Shown here in pieces: positions 45,167-56,330 of a stretch of 64,000 bases of DNA (within the stretch, counting starts at the first letter, position 1; each line of letters opens with the position of its first letter). The translations under genes were made by a program, and so were the position numbers. The DNA lies in assembly GCA_019914945.1 (NCBI GenBank), contig CM034106.1:2356001-2420000 (forward strand), in the 5' to 3' direction. The notes under the pieces were generated by a model. The model did not search any database, was not told the origin of the DNA, and was given only the letters and a program-made list of their open reading frames with translations. This DNA comes from Typha latifolia. Its lineage: Eukaryota > Streptophyta > Magnoliopsida > Poales > Typhaceae.

Positions 45167-45743
45167 TGTATTACAAACTACATCTGGAATGATCCGCTTG
45201 TCAAAAAATTATGAAAATTTAATGGACGACAGCCTCACGAATTAGGGTCTTTTGGCTTTGGTTTGAGTGGATTTGGATTCAGAGCAAGAAATTATAGCCA
45301 AAAGGGTAAGAGAAGGTTAAAATCAAATTGAAGTGAATTATCCAACATTGCGGTGGTCGTTGGAGGGTGGCGGACAGTCACAGGATAGTGGAGGTCAATA
45401 GTAAGAGTATGTGGCTTGTGGAGGAAGATAGTGGCACAGGCTTGGAAGCTTGGAAGGGTTTTAAGGTTAAGATCCTACTCATCGAAAAATAAAGACAATC
45501 TAACGGCTATAAATAAATGGTAAACGTGAGATAATAAAAATAATGAAACTCATTATTCATTCCACCTCTAAAAATAACCCATGACTTCTCCTATTTATAG
45601 GAGTAGAGTCATAGTGGGTCAGATCGAATTTATCCTATTGGGCTTAGTTCCGATTTAATTTGAAATTGAAAAGCAATAAGCAAAATCACTAACTTGACTC
45701 GACTCGATCCAACTGACTCGACCCTCATGGTCAGATCATAACA
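45167..45743. mobile_element. Small solo LTR, about 577 bp, second copy
   Basis: Related to 43512-44037. Start TGTATTACAAAC, then GACAGCCTCACGAATTAGGG, GGTGGCGGACAGTC, AACTTGACTCGACTCG, and end GATCATAACA. It also lies within the gypsy pol relic. No convincing target duplication is left, so the left border is approximate. Confidence 0.65.
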
Positions 45744-46494
45744 TACTAGATGTGCTCTTCCAACGTTTTGATGTACAATAATATCGTTGAGGTATGAGAT
45801 AGCCATCAAACAGTTGGTTCTTTAGTGTGCAGAAGGTTGTGTAGGATTCCTCAAGTCAAACGACATCACTAAAAATATGAATATTCCTACGCACATTATC
45901 TTTGCCTCATCACCTTTCGGGATTTAGACTTGCAATATCCTAATCGCAAGCCCAGATTGGAAAAGCATTGCTCTTGAAAGTTGATCAAAAAAGTTTGCAA
46001 TAGGAAGTATTTGATACTTGTTTTGATAGTTAGTTACCTTATTCAGGGCACAATAGTCTACACAATGGTAAACTTTCATTATGCTTCTTTTTGGAATAAC
46101 ATCAATGCCATGAACGGTGCTTTTGAGCTGTGAATTAGTCCACATTTAAGTAGCTCATCAAGTTGCTTCCAAAATTCCACCAACTCTGGAGGAGACATGC
46201 GATAGGTGCACGAGCTAGTGGCTTTGCCCCCCGACTCCAATTCGATCTAATGATCCACTGCTCAATGAGGTGGTAAGGCCTTTGGCTTGCAACTCAGGCA
46301 ACACCATGCCCCTAAATCCTTCAAGATCTTTGCAACCCTAGGAGGAATTGGGCCATCATCTAAAGGATTTGCCTCTAGCTTCAAAGCCGTAAAAGATATT
46401 AGCTTCAATTTTGAAAGTAATAGAATATTACATATTCCATCTATTACTATTGCGTTAACTTTAACGAGAGATTTTTTTTTGAAGAATTAAAAGC

Positions 46495-49400
46495 AAAATA
46501 TATGCATCAAATAATAAATATTCATATAATAGGGCGTGAATGATAATAAAAATAAAACATATGGTATTTCTTGTATAAGTTTCCTACATTATTAATACTA
46601 CCCTTATAGGACCTTAAATAGGATCAACTTTAATTACAAAGATTTCCTAAATTGATCAAGCTTGACCACCTAGATTGCATCACATTGACTACAAAGTCTA
46701 CAATGATGCAAGTTTAACACCAAAGTTGCATTAATTAGTGGTTAAATGATTACATCCTCAAAAGTCTAAACTACTTGTTGGCCATCAACTTAGTATCCAT
46801 TTGGAATGTGGAACACGCCACTAGATTTAATTAGTGGAAGCATCCCCCTAACTACTTGTATTCCTTTTTGTATGTTATAATCAATCTATATATGGTTGAC
46901 TAAGCTAATCCAATTAAGAACTATGGTAATCTTTTGTCATGTACGAAACTCAAGGTGGTTGGCATTAGTGGGCCATAATTGTCACACAAAAAAGTAATAA
47001 ATAAAAACTATATTAGATCAAAGTATTTTAGAAAAATATAAGTTTCCATAGGTTAAGGCTTAGATATAGAATGTTACTGTGATCAGAACAAAGAAAGGAG
47101 ATAAGTTTAAGGATTTCAAAGGTCATATAACTTAAATATAGATCAATCAAACAAGTTATATTATGAAAAAATAAAAGAAAAGAAATGATCTTAGCCTTCT
47201 TAGGTGATCAAACTAAAAGGAACAATATAAACTCCATCTTTTATAGAAATCACCCAACCATTTTCTTTTATCATCACTAATAAATAACTTTGTTGTGGAC
47301 TATTTTAAACATTAACTTTTTATTCTTTTAAAAAACTAAAAGATAGAGGTCGAATGATAAATACACTAAAGAAAACACACGATATAAACTATGAATTTCC
47401 CTAAGTTATTAATTTATTTAGAACCCAAATCTTGCATCTCTCCAAAAATGTTGGTAAGATTACATCAAACTTATTTTATGATTCCTACTGTTATCCACTC
47501 TATTATTAATTTCTAGTCAAATTAGATTAATGACATTAAAAGGTTGGCATAAGTCTTGGTCATCCATCCATCAAAGATATTGTTAAGAAATAATAAATAG
47601 ATATTTTCCACGGTTGGCCATCTATATCACTTGTTTTTTTGTTTTGTTTGGTGTCAAAATGAGGATCAAATACCACCACAAGGAAAATGACATACATGGT
47701 GGCCTAATTAATCCACTTCCTTTATTTGATATTTTTAGACAATTAATTAATCAGGTGGTTTGACCTTTGGCATAAGCATAGTATTTCTAAGTGATTGGTG
47801 GGGATTTATCTTAATTTAGAGAAAATTTAGAGGCCAAGGTAACAATTAACCCCCAATTTATACTAAAAAATGTGTCAAAAAAATTAGAAGCCTTATTCCT
47901 AATAAAAGAGATAATTATGCTTAACCTTTTCAATTTTTTTTCTTGGGTACACATTTATCCTCTTAAACTATAGAAAATCTATTTCTTTTATGGTACTGTT
48001 AATTGCAAACATTAAATGTTTATTCTATCCTCAAATTTGCTCTCTTTTTTTCTTCTAAAATAAGAGGAAAATAATTTTTAGAGAGCTTAAAATTAATTAT
48101 ATGATATTTATATGCTACTTTTTAGAAGAGAAATGAGGATATGAGTTTAGATATAATTATCCCAGTATCTTATGACCCAATTCAGCTTAAGATAGTTATG
48201 AGCTAATATCATATTATTATTATTTTTAGAAGAATAAAAGCTTAAAATTTAACCCTTGCTATCTCTAAATGAAACACAACATCCTTTTATTAAGGGTGGA
48301 GGTTAGAATTTTGACTAAGACTAAGTTAAAGTTTTTATCAAGGGTGGAGGTTAGAATTTTGACTTAAAATTTAAACCTTGCTATCTCTAAATGAAACACA
48401 ACATCCTTTTATTAAGGGTGGAGGTTAGAATTTTGACTAAGACTAAGTTACTGTTTTTATTAAGGGTGGAGGTTAGAATTTTGACTAAGACTAAGTGACT
48501 GTTTTTATTAAGGGTGGAGGTTAAGAACTTTTTGACTAAGTTACAGTTTTTATTAAGGTGGAGATTACAACTTTTGACTAAGTTACTATTTTGCTATAGT
48601 TTTCAAATAATTTACTAAAGTATTATAGTAGTTGCATGTAAGTGTCATGCATAAGATAAATTGTCTCCAAAATAATTCTATAAATCACTCTATGAGATTT
48701 TTGTTGCGATAAAATCGCTGATCAACTTTATACATTTAATACTGAGCCATAGGTTAAATATATAATTACTAACTCACCGACTGCTTTAAAAGCTTAAGTT
48801 AGTAGAAGAAACAAATATTTTATATTCTAAGTCTGAGGTCCACCACCACAAACTGAGGCAAGTCTTAGGCATTGTACAAACTGACACTCCTCTGCACACT
48901 TCTCTCATGCCTCTCCTTCAAGCAAGCAACATAGCATGTGAGATGTCTCTCAATTTCTAATCCCATTATTTGATGTCTCTAACCCTAAAAATTTATATAT
49001 TTTCCACAAACATCTACTCAGCCCTGTTCACTTTGCAGAATAAGAATAAGTTTATTCTGGTATAATCCTCTTTATACTGGTAGAAGAAGTAAATAATTAC
49101 TTAGGCGATATTAGTTTAATCAACTATTATTTTATAACTATTAAAGAAGATATTAGTAAACGCTAAAATGGCTTAAACCCGAGCATGCTTTTTTATACAT
49201 AGTATGAAAAATTAGAATAACTATATTAGTATTAGCATTATTCTAAATGAACTGTGGACTTGCAGCTCATTAATAGTCTAAAAGTTGAAATTTAACTAAT
49301 TATATTGTGATAATTGATGCCAATTCAAAGGGAGAATTACATTTAACACCCTGCATTTTTACGAATTTATGGTTGCCAACCACTTTTCAATAGTTAGATC

Positions 49401-49640
49401 TCAAAACAAACACTTTCTCACTGACAAGTATCAAAAATAGAATATGCCACCATAATTATAAATTTTTATTTGAAAGAAAATTTTATAAAATTTACCCTAA
49501 AATCATAAAATTAATTTGAAAGAAAGTTCCGACAACCCGGGTCTGAAGAGGATCAACTGCCCTTGCCTACCTGGGTCCTCTCTGAATGAAGAGAACAAGT
49601 TTGCTTGTGTTTGAGAAATTAAATTAAATTGGTTGTCATC
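46495..49640. other. Gene-free AT-rich region
   Basis: About 3.1 kb with no supported gene. It contains the tandem repeats at 48235-48600. The last few hundred bases may hold distal promoter of the downstream HHP gene. Confidence 0.4.
48235..48600. repeat. Nested tandem repeat (AAGGGTGGAGGTTAGAATTTTGAC unit)
   Basis: A ~48-bp unit with TTATTAAGGGTGGAGGTTAG, then TTTTGACTAAGACTAAGTTA, is repeated about six times. The first two are embedded in a larger ~125-bp duplication that starts CTTAAAATTTAACCCTTGCT (48240 and 48366). The units decay toward the right end. Confidence 0.85.
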
Positions 49641-49660
49641 AAATAAATAATCCTACCAAT

Positions 49661-49663
<3 letters not shown>

Positions 49664-49692
<29 letters not shown>
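49664..49692. repeat. (TA)n microsatellite upstream of HHP gene
   Basis: Uninterrupted TA run of about 14 units, roughly 255 bp upstream of the HHP start codon, within the likely promoter. Confidence 0.95.
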
Positions 49693-49694
<2 letters not shown>

Positions 49695-49946
49695 AAGTTT
49701 TGCTGTGACCAAGTCTCAGTTGGAAATAAATGAGACAGATGGGGTAGATGGTCAGTAGCTCACTTAAATGACCTAAATTTTAGACCCAATAACAAGTTAG
49801 CAGCAACACCACACTCAACCACTTCACAAAAGAAAAAAAAAAAAGTTCTCTCTTCCCAAACTCTCCTTTTCTTAACCACCACAAACACCATCAGAGAGGA
49901 ATCAAGGAAGAGATAAAAGAGGTAGAGGGAGGGAGAGAGGAGGAGT

Positions 49947-52900
49947 ATGGTGGTGGAATCTGAGCCTCGGGAAGTAGTAATGGAGAAGAAGGCAGACAAG
50001 AAGAGGAAGAGGAGGCAGAAGAAGATGGAGATGGTGGAGGTGAAGAAGTATGAACTGGTGAGCTATGAAGAGCTGCCAGAGTACATGAAGGAGAATGAGT
50101 ACATTCTGGGGCATTATAGGGCTGAGTGGCCCATACCCAATGCTTTGCTTAGCCTCTTCTCTTGGCATAATGAGACCATCAACATTTGGACGTAAGAGAT
50201 TGCCCCCTTTTCTTTCTTTTGGTTCTACTTAATTGGAAGATTATTTTTTTGATTAATTTTTTTTGGGTTTAATTATTATTTATGATTAGGCATCTTGTGG
50301 GGTTCTTTATATTCCTGGGATTGACCCTTGTGCATCTGAGCTATTATATTCCTCAAATTGCTGATCTCCTTGGCCATCTTCCCTGGTGAGTAACTTAGTA
50401 CTTCATTTAGAGAAATACCTCCATTCTTTTTTAAAAGAAATAGGCCAAATTGTGTCTAAATTATACGCATACATAATCATTGGGCTTCAGTCAGTTAGTC
50501 TTTATGAAGGTTCTTTAAATTCAAGTTTATTTTGTTTCTTTTTTTTTTTTTTTTAATTTGTTGATGTGTATGTGTCTGGTTGCAGGTGTATATCAACAGC
50601 TGCAGTGGAAAATACCTCCTGCAACCTGGGGAATATCTTTAATGTAAGTCATAATTAACCATTTCATTAAGCTAATAATTTAGGTTATTTATCATCATAA
50701 ACATAAGTTTAGGGGGCCTTAAGTTTCTTCTTTGGTATCATTTATTGAGGTTTGCTGGCTCATTAATTGTGTGCATGGATTGAAACATATTGGTGTGCTG
50801 GAAAGGGCTTTAATTGCTTCCTTTGATGAGATTGTGACCTACCACCATAAATATATAAAAATGCTTCTGAAATCAAGCCATTGACATTGAACTGACCTTT
50901 CGGCAGTAAGAAGGAAAAGAAGAAGATTTTGGTTCTCTTTTATGTCTTTCTGCAAAATGAATATCCACAGCATATATTTTTTTTTTAAATTTCGATTAAA
51001 ATGGCTTCCTCTAAAATTAAGAGAAAAAAATAAATTGAAGGACAATTTTACTAGAAGAAAATAAAATCTATCTATAATTTTTTTCCCTAGTTTCCATCCT
51101 TTCTAGAAAAAAAAATAATAACCTTTTTATATTTATTAATTGGTTCCTGGTTCTTTATTAGATATATAAAAGAATATCTAAAGTTTTTCTTTCTCTTTTC
51201 CCTCTTACAAATGAAGGAGATTTATATCAAAAGATTTATTAGGATATTCCAACTATATTCTTGATTTGCAAATATTTCTAAAATCATTGTTTTTTCTTCA
51301 TTGCAATAAAAATAGGGGTATTTTTTTAATTTTTTTTACATAATTTTTGCTGAAATATTTGAATAATATTCCTCCTACCAGATAGTTGCAGATAGTTGTT
51401 AAAGTTAATAAACTTATATGCATGACTAAAATATTCTGCTTTCTTACAGTTTAGATCATAAAATAATAATTGTTAAATTCTTTCTGATGGAATGATAAGA
51501 TTTTCTTTTCTTATACTAGATATCTGGTAAAGTAATCAGATGGCTTTAATTATATTTAAACAAATATATAATAGAATAAAATAGTCTTTTGTTTAATCTA
51601 TGTTGAAATTATAGTGTTTTTTTAATTCTTTTATATCATTGCCACTAAAACATTTCAATATAATATGATTCTCATTGCATTCTTTAAAATATCATAATTT
51701 GGCTGAAATCTTGACCTTTCCAGAACTGCTATTTAGGTTAGCTTTTAACATATAATATTCATAATAGATTCTTGTTAAGTTAACAAATGCATATAAATAA
51801 CTAAACTGCTCTTCTTTTTTGAACTTTGAAGTGTAAAATATTTATCAATAATTTTTCCTTGAAGGCAAAATGACTTTGGTTCTTCTAATATAATATTGAG
51901 TAATATTATGTAGTTTTTTTTTTATCATTTTAAACAATTTATAGAAAGGAAAATGGTCTTTTTACAGAAATGGTTGCTCTTTTTTTTAAAATTTTAGAGT
52001 GTAAAATATTTATCAAGATTTTTTTCCTTGAGACAAAAATGATTTTTTTCTTGTAATATAATATTGAGTAATATTATCTAGTTTTCTAACCATTTTAAAT
52101 AATTTATACAAGGAAAATAGTCTTTTGAGATAAATAATCTTTTTAAATCTAAATTGGATTTTAATTTTAATTAATTAGATTTTTAAAAAAGAGTAAAATG
52201 ATGTTAGTAGCAATTATGATATTTTAAAGAATGTAATAGTAATTATGATATTTTGAATGTTAAAAATTTAAGATTAATAAATTTTCTAAAAATTAATTAC
52301 TCCTTTATTAATAAAAGAAAAAAAACAATTAGCTAATTAACACTTGTTCCTTGTTTTTGGTAGGGAGCTGCTGCACTCATCAACTTGAGCACACCACTCT
52401 CCTCCTCTTCCTCCTCCTCCATCTCCTCGTCGCCGGCGGCCTCTCGCTGGCCGTTCTTCGTCTTCCTGGCGGGCTCCATGTTCTGCCTCCTCACCAGCAG
52501 CGCCTGCCACCTCCTCTGCTGCCACTCCCGCCGGCTCAACCTCTTCCTCGCCCGCCTCGACTACGTCGGCATCGCCGTCATGATCGTCGCTTCCTTCTTC
52601 CCCCCAATCTACTACATCTTCCAATGCGAGCCCCACTGGCAGCTCGTCTACCTCGCCGCCATCTCCGCCATGGGCCTCCTCACCGTCTACACCCTCCTCT
52701 CCCCGCACCTCAGCACCGGCAAGTTCCGCTCCTACCGTGCCCTGCTCTTCGTCGGCATGGGCCTCTCGGGACTCGTGCCGGCCGTGCATGCGGTGGTAGT
52801 CAACTGGGGGGAGCCGAAGAGGAACGTCACGTTGGCCTACGAGGCGGCGATGGCGGTGAGCTACTTGGTGGGGACGATCTTTTACGTCAGCCGGGTGCCG

Positions 52901-53050
52901 GAGAGGTGGAAGCCGGGGATGTTCGACGTCACCGGGCATAGCCACCAGATATTCCATGTGTTTGTTATGGCAGGAGCTCTTGCACACTATGGAGCTGCCA
53001 CTGTCTTCCTACAGTTTAGAGACCAGGTAGGGTGTGATGCAGGCCATTAA
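49947..53050 (+). CDS. HHP4-like: Heptahelical transmembrane protein (PAQR/HHP4-like), four exons
   Basis: Plant member of the adiponectin-receptor/hemolysin-III (PAQR) family; Arabidopsis HHPs are linked to sugar, hormone and cold signalling. Exons: 49947-50191, 50290-50385, 50586-50643, 52364-53050, all with GT-AG borders and matching phase, giving 361 aa. A basic cytosolic N-terminus leads to [12 protein letters not shown] and [15 protein letters not shown], hallmark PAQR words, then seven hydrophobic segments (first about 83-103, last about 331-350). Putative metal-binding residues are all present: Ser178-x3-His182, Asp199, and His327-x3-His331. A serine-rich loop (about 143-160) precedes the second membrane segment. 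The start codon is the first ATG after a purine-rich leader. Exon 4 is strongly GC-rich while the preceding 1.7-kb intron is very AT-rich. Which HHP it matches is inferred from memory only. Confidence 0.92.
50644..52363 (+). other. Intron 3 of the HHP gene, AT-rich with an internal duplication
   Basis: A 1720-bp intron of very low GC. Near its 3' half a ~168-bp segment beginning GTGTAAAATATTTATCA is repeated at 51831 and 51999 with shared TAATATAATATTGAGTAATA. No coding or transposon sequence is recognised in it. Confidence 0.75.
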
Positions 53051-53187
53051 TTAATTTGGGTGCTTAGTTTTATTATGTATCAATTCTTTGTTGTTATATG
53101 GTGTGAAGATTACAGAAAGGTTTTATTTTTTCTTTTTAATTTTTTTTCTGCAACTTTTTTCAATTGTAAAATGTTATATATAAGAAC

Positions 53188-53193
53188 AATAAA
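53188..53193 (+). terminator. Candidate poly(A) signal of the HHP gene
   Basis: AATAAA about 140 bp after the stop codon. Plants use loose signals, so this is suggestive only. Confidence 0.4.
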
Positions 53194-53344
53194 TTAATGG
53201 TTTAATTTAAAGATTGACATATTCTTGATATTTAGATTTGTTGTGTAGATGTTATACTTATGTATGAGCTTCTCGCTCCACCTCTCTCTCCGTCTCACCC
53301 GAGCGCCGATGCCTACTTCTCCTCTCCTCTCCTCTTCTCTAGAG

Positions 53345-53493
53345 GTGTAAACGAGCCGACTTTTATCGAGTTTGGTTCTGATTAAATATGAATTAAAATT
53401 AATTTCAAGCTTAGATTTGTGATTAAGTTTGAACTAAAATCATTTCAATTCGAGCTGAGCTTAAGCTTAAACGAGCTGTTCAATTAGCAATTT
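53345..53493. repeat. Possible hAT-like repeat fragment, split by a solo LTR
   Basis: AGGTGTAAACGAGCCGAC followed by AGCTGAGCTTAAGCTTAAAC is typical vocabulary of a common dispersed plant repeat with AGGTGTAAACGAGC ends. The continuation after the LTR (56331-56420, with CAAACTTGAATTTATTTGGAC and AATCAAGCTTAAA) has the same style. Similar AGCTTG-rich sequence occurs at 63790-64000. The class is uncertain. Confidence 0.35.
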
Positions 53494-56325
53494 TGTAACA
53501 CCCCAAAATAAATAAATAAAAAAATTTAAAAAAATCCCTCTGACTGACACGCGCCGAGCACGTGCGTCAGCCCTGCCACCCTGCCCGCGTCCTCTCTTCT
53601 CCTTCTTCTTCCCTTTCCCTAGCCGTGCACGCCACCTTCCCCACCTCCTCTATCTCTTTCTTCCCCTCACAACAGCCATCCCACCCCGCCTCTCATCTTC
53701 TCCTCCACCTCACCTCTCTCCCTCTTTCGCGGATTGCCGAGGCCGGAGTCGACGAAGTGCCGTTGCCGCCGAAGCCGGACTGAGAGCTGCCGAGCCTGTC
53801 GGCCAACCCCCCATTAAGCCTTCCCCCCTGCTATTAATTTTGATAGTGTAACCCCCTTCCCTCGCCGTCGTCGGAGCCCACGGCGGCCAGCGACCTCGCG
53901 TCTATTCGCCGATCTGAGAAGCCCCGGTGGAGGGAGAGAGGCCATCTCTAGGCTTCGGGCCCTTGGTGATGGAGGGAGGATGGACTCCCCATGGCCGCCG
54001 GCCATGGAGCGCGGTCGTCGCCGTCGAGTCCACCTCCTTCCCTTTTTCTTTCCCTTTTCCCCTTTCACTTACCCGTCGGCCTCGTGGTCGTGTCGTTGAC
54101 CTCGTGCTGCGCCGCCAGCCTCGTGCCGCGCCGCCCGCAGCCCCGCAACCCCGTGGATCCCTCTCACCGCCTCGACCTCTTTCCCTCGGGAGGAGATGGG
54201 GTGGAAGGGTGGGGGTTTAACCCCCACCCATTCCCCCTTAGTGGGCTGCAGTGGTCTGCAGCCCACTAAGCTAGTTTTGGGTGGGCTGCAGACCGCAGCC
54301 CACCACCTGGACTCGGGTGGGCTGTAGGGCGCAGCCCACCTGGCCTTGGACCCGAGTGGGCTGCAGGCTGCAGCACACTAACCCAATGTTGGGTGGGCTG
54401 CAGTCTGCAGCCCACTATTCCAACCTTGGTGGGCTGTGGCTGGGCCCCCCAGCCCACCAAGGCCCTCTTGCTTTTTGGGTTTGAGCCTACCCATTGCCTC
54501 TAGCTTAGCTTATTTGGGGTCATTTAGACCCTATAACCATGTTTATCTTTTTTACCTGATTTAATTAGCCTGATCCGTCGTAATGATAATTTTGTATCAT
54601 GTGAATTATAAGATAACATAAGACTTATCCTAGGAGACCTCGACTCATGTATTTGCCAAGCATAAATGCGCTAATAAGATGATTAATTCTATTAGTTCGC
54701 TAATCTTACGTATGGCATTACTTGCGTGAATTAATATGATTGACACCGCGAGGAAGATTTTGGGATTCCGGAGGATCCGACTAGCTGACGAGATTTACCA
54801 TACCGTGGAGACCCCCCAGGTGAGTAGAGTTATACAAATCTAGAATAATATAATTACAGTCATTATACTTGTCATGACACTATAGGAAATGTCGATATTA
54901 ATGCATGCATTTAGTACACCATGTCTTTGCATATGCAGTTATTGATAACTTGCTCATCATAATATTATGAGAATGTTAATGTGGCATAAACATTAGTGTG
55001 ATAATGCTTTACATGTATCCTGTATGGTATACCATTGCATAGATGTATAATTGTTGTGAATATATCCTGTATGGTATACCATTGCATAGATGTATAATTG
55101 TTGTGAATATAGAATGTAACGATCATGATGACTATGACATACTTTATACACGTATAGACACTACACCACTTCCACCTATCATTAGTAGTCGGATTCTGAC
55201 TAGGCAGTACCCTTACTCACTCAGCCCAGGGTTAAGGGTAGAGTGTATTTTATATGACTATACCATTAGCGGCCTACACCTGAGGTCGGGAGCCTGTGTG
55301 GCATTCAGGTGGTTATACTGTATAGTCAGGACTAGATTATGATGATAGAATAACATGATTGTGAGGCGGGAGGCGGGGATATAACTCTAGCGGTACCCGA
55401 CGACGCAGGGTTAAGGCATCTATTGATGAGCCGATGGCTCCCGATTCTCCTGCTAAGAGCGATGATGATTTAGAGAGAGTAAGATATGGGCTTACGACTG
55501 GAGTTCTTAGTCTGATGGCCACAGACAACCGGTCACTTGTAGTGTCGTCATACACGTGTAGGTGACATTACTGCTAGATGTGTATACATCTCTCCTCGAT
55601 GTATGAGATGATGGATAATTGTTTCTCGAGAGTATTTATCCTGTGTGTTGAATAGCTCGGTGAGCGATGATAAGTATGATTAATGCTTTGGTAGACATGA
55701 GATGACTAAACTGTTATTTTATTGCTATATATACATGTAAAACCTATGATTGAGATGTGTACGAATAAGAGATTGTAACAAGATTTATATCTCTGTGGAC
55801 TTATCTTGATACGTTAAGAACTAGCATGTTCTAGGATAGTGACTGATAATTTTTATCGATTGTATTGATTTAGTAACTCATGTTAAGTCATCTCAACAAG
55901 TATATTGTTACTGCTAGCGAATATAGTCATATCATGCATATACACATGCGATGTCATTATTTTAGATGTTATGAATCCTACTCGCTGGTTGGTGACATTA
56001 TTTCAGAGCTAGGGGACGCAGGTGCGGGTAGTGAGGAGTAGCTGCTTTTCTTTTCTGTATGTCTTCTAGTTGTATTAAGCCCCTGCGAGGGCGTTACGAT
56101 TGACGATGTATTTTGGACTTTAGTATTGTATTTTGGATGTATATTTGGAAGGCTTGTTGTGGCCTGTGGAACTTGTATCCGGACTCTTATAGTTGAGTTT
56201 ATTTATGGTGAAATTGTGTTGTTATGTGCCTTGTGAAATCCTTGTACTGATAGGTCATGTGATGCACCGCGTGGGGGGATTTACCCACGCGGTTTACACG
56301 TGTATTTGGAAGTTTTGGTGTTTCA
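53494..56325 (+). mobile_element. Solo LTR, 2.8 kb, with 5-bp target duplication AATTT
   Basis: Starts TGTAACACCCCAAAA and ends TTTTGGTGTTTCA; the ends are inverted copies of one another with small differences. The 5-bp target duplication AATTT is perfect (53489-53493, 56326-56330). No internal retroviral genes adjoin, so it is a solo LTR. It shares its start with the 3' LTR of the gypsy relic at 42792 and other words with 16068-18173, so it belongs to the same Ty3/gypsy superfamily group. It has a GC-rich 5' third, a row of hairpins at 54208-54462 and a 67-bp direct repeat near 55017-55115 (TCCTGTATGGTATACCATTG twice). It contains several open frames of low-complexity origin, none real. Confidence 0.9.
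54208..54462. repeat. Row of hairpin-forming palindromes in the solo LTR
   Basis: Six inverted repeats built on GTGGGCTGCAG/CTGCAGCCCAC follow one another: 54240-54267 (perfect 12-bp arms, 4-nt loop), about 54280-54304 (10-bp arms), 54316-54340 (9-bp arms), 54355-54379 (10-bp arms, one mismatch), 54393-54415 (perfect 11-bp arms, 1-nt centre) and 54424-54462 (perfect 13-bp arms, 13-nt loop). A separate palindrome GGTGGGGGTTTAACCCCCACC precedes them near 54209-54229. Spacers between hairpins are 10-20 bp and unrelated to each other. Confidence 0.9.
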
Positions 56326-56330
56326 AATTT

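Larger units (their letters stand above)
42850..46490 (-). mobile_element. Ty3/gypsy retrotransposon pol remnant
   Basis: Read on the minus strand from 46490 downward the order is that of a gypsy polyprotein. A pre-RT part near 46150-46290 gives YRMSPPELVEFWKQLDELLK. Reverse transcriptase follows with HCVDYCALNKVTNYQNKYQI and FFDQLSRAMLFQSGL (45924-46145), then the RT/RNase H connection with REKIMFLSHQVSGG and STPSKLKELYSFFGLVNY-like words (44900-45100). Near 44450-44530 is LKYKPEQINxVMDALSRK, near 44050-44110 the integrase zinc-finger tail CFICQHDKIDQAKPYG, and integrase core pieces (PWKNVSLNFIVSLPKP, DRVVQTF, LLFHKLSSP) lie at 43050-43500. Stops and frameshifts are everywhere. Two small solo LTRs are nested inside. 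The 5' half (5' LTR, gag, protease) is not found. Confidence 0.85.

Noticed and set aside
52337..52987. 216-codon minus-strand open frame
   Set aside because: Antisense of GC-rich HHP exon 4; composition is low-complexity Glu/Gly/Arg and the sense strand encodes a clear PAQR protein.
53562..54484. Multiple short frames in the GC-rich part of the solo LTR
   Set aside because: They overlap on both strands, consist of Pro/Arg/Ala-rich low-complexity sequence or hairpin repeats, and lie inside an LTR.
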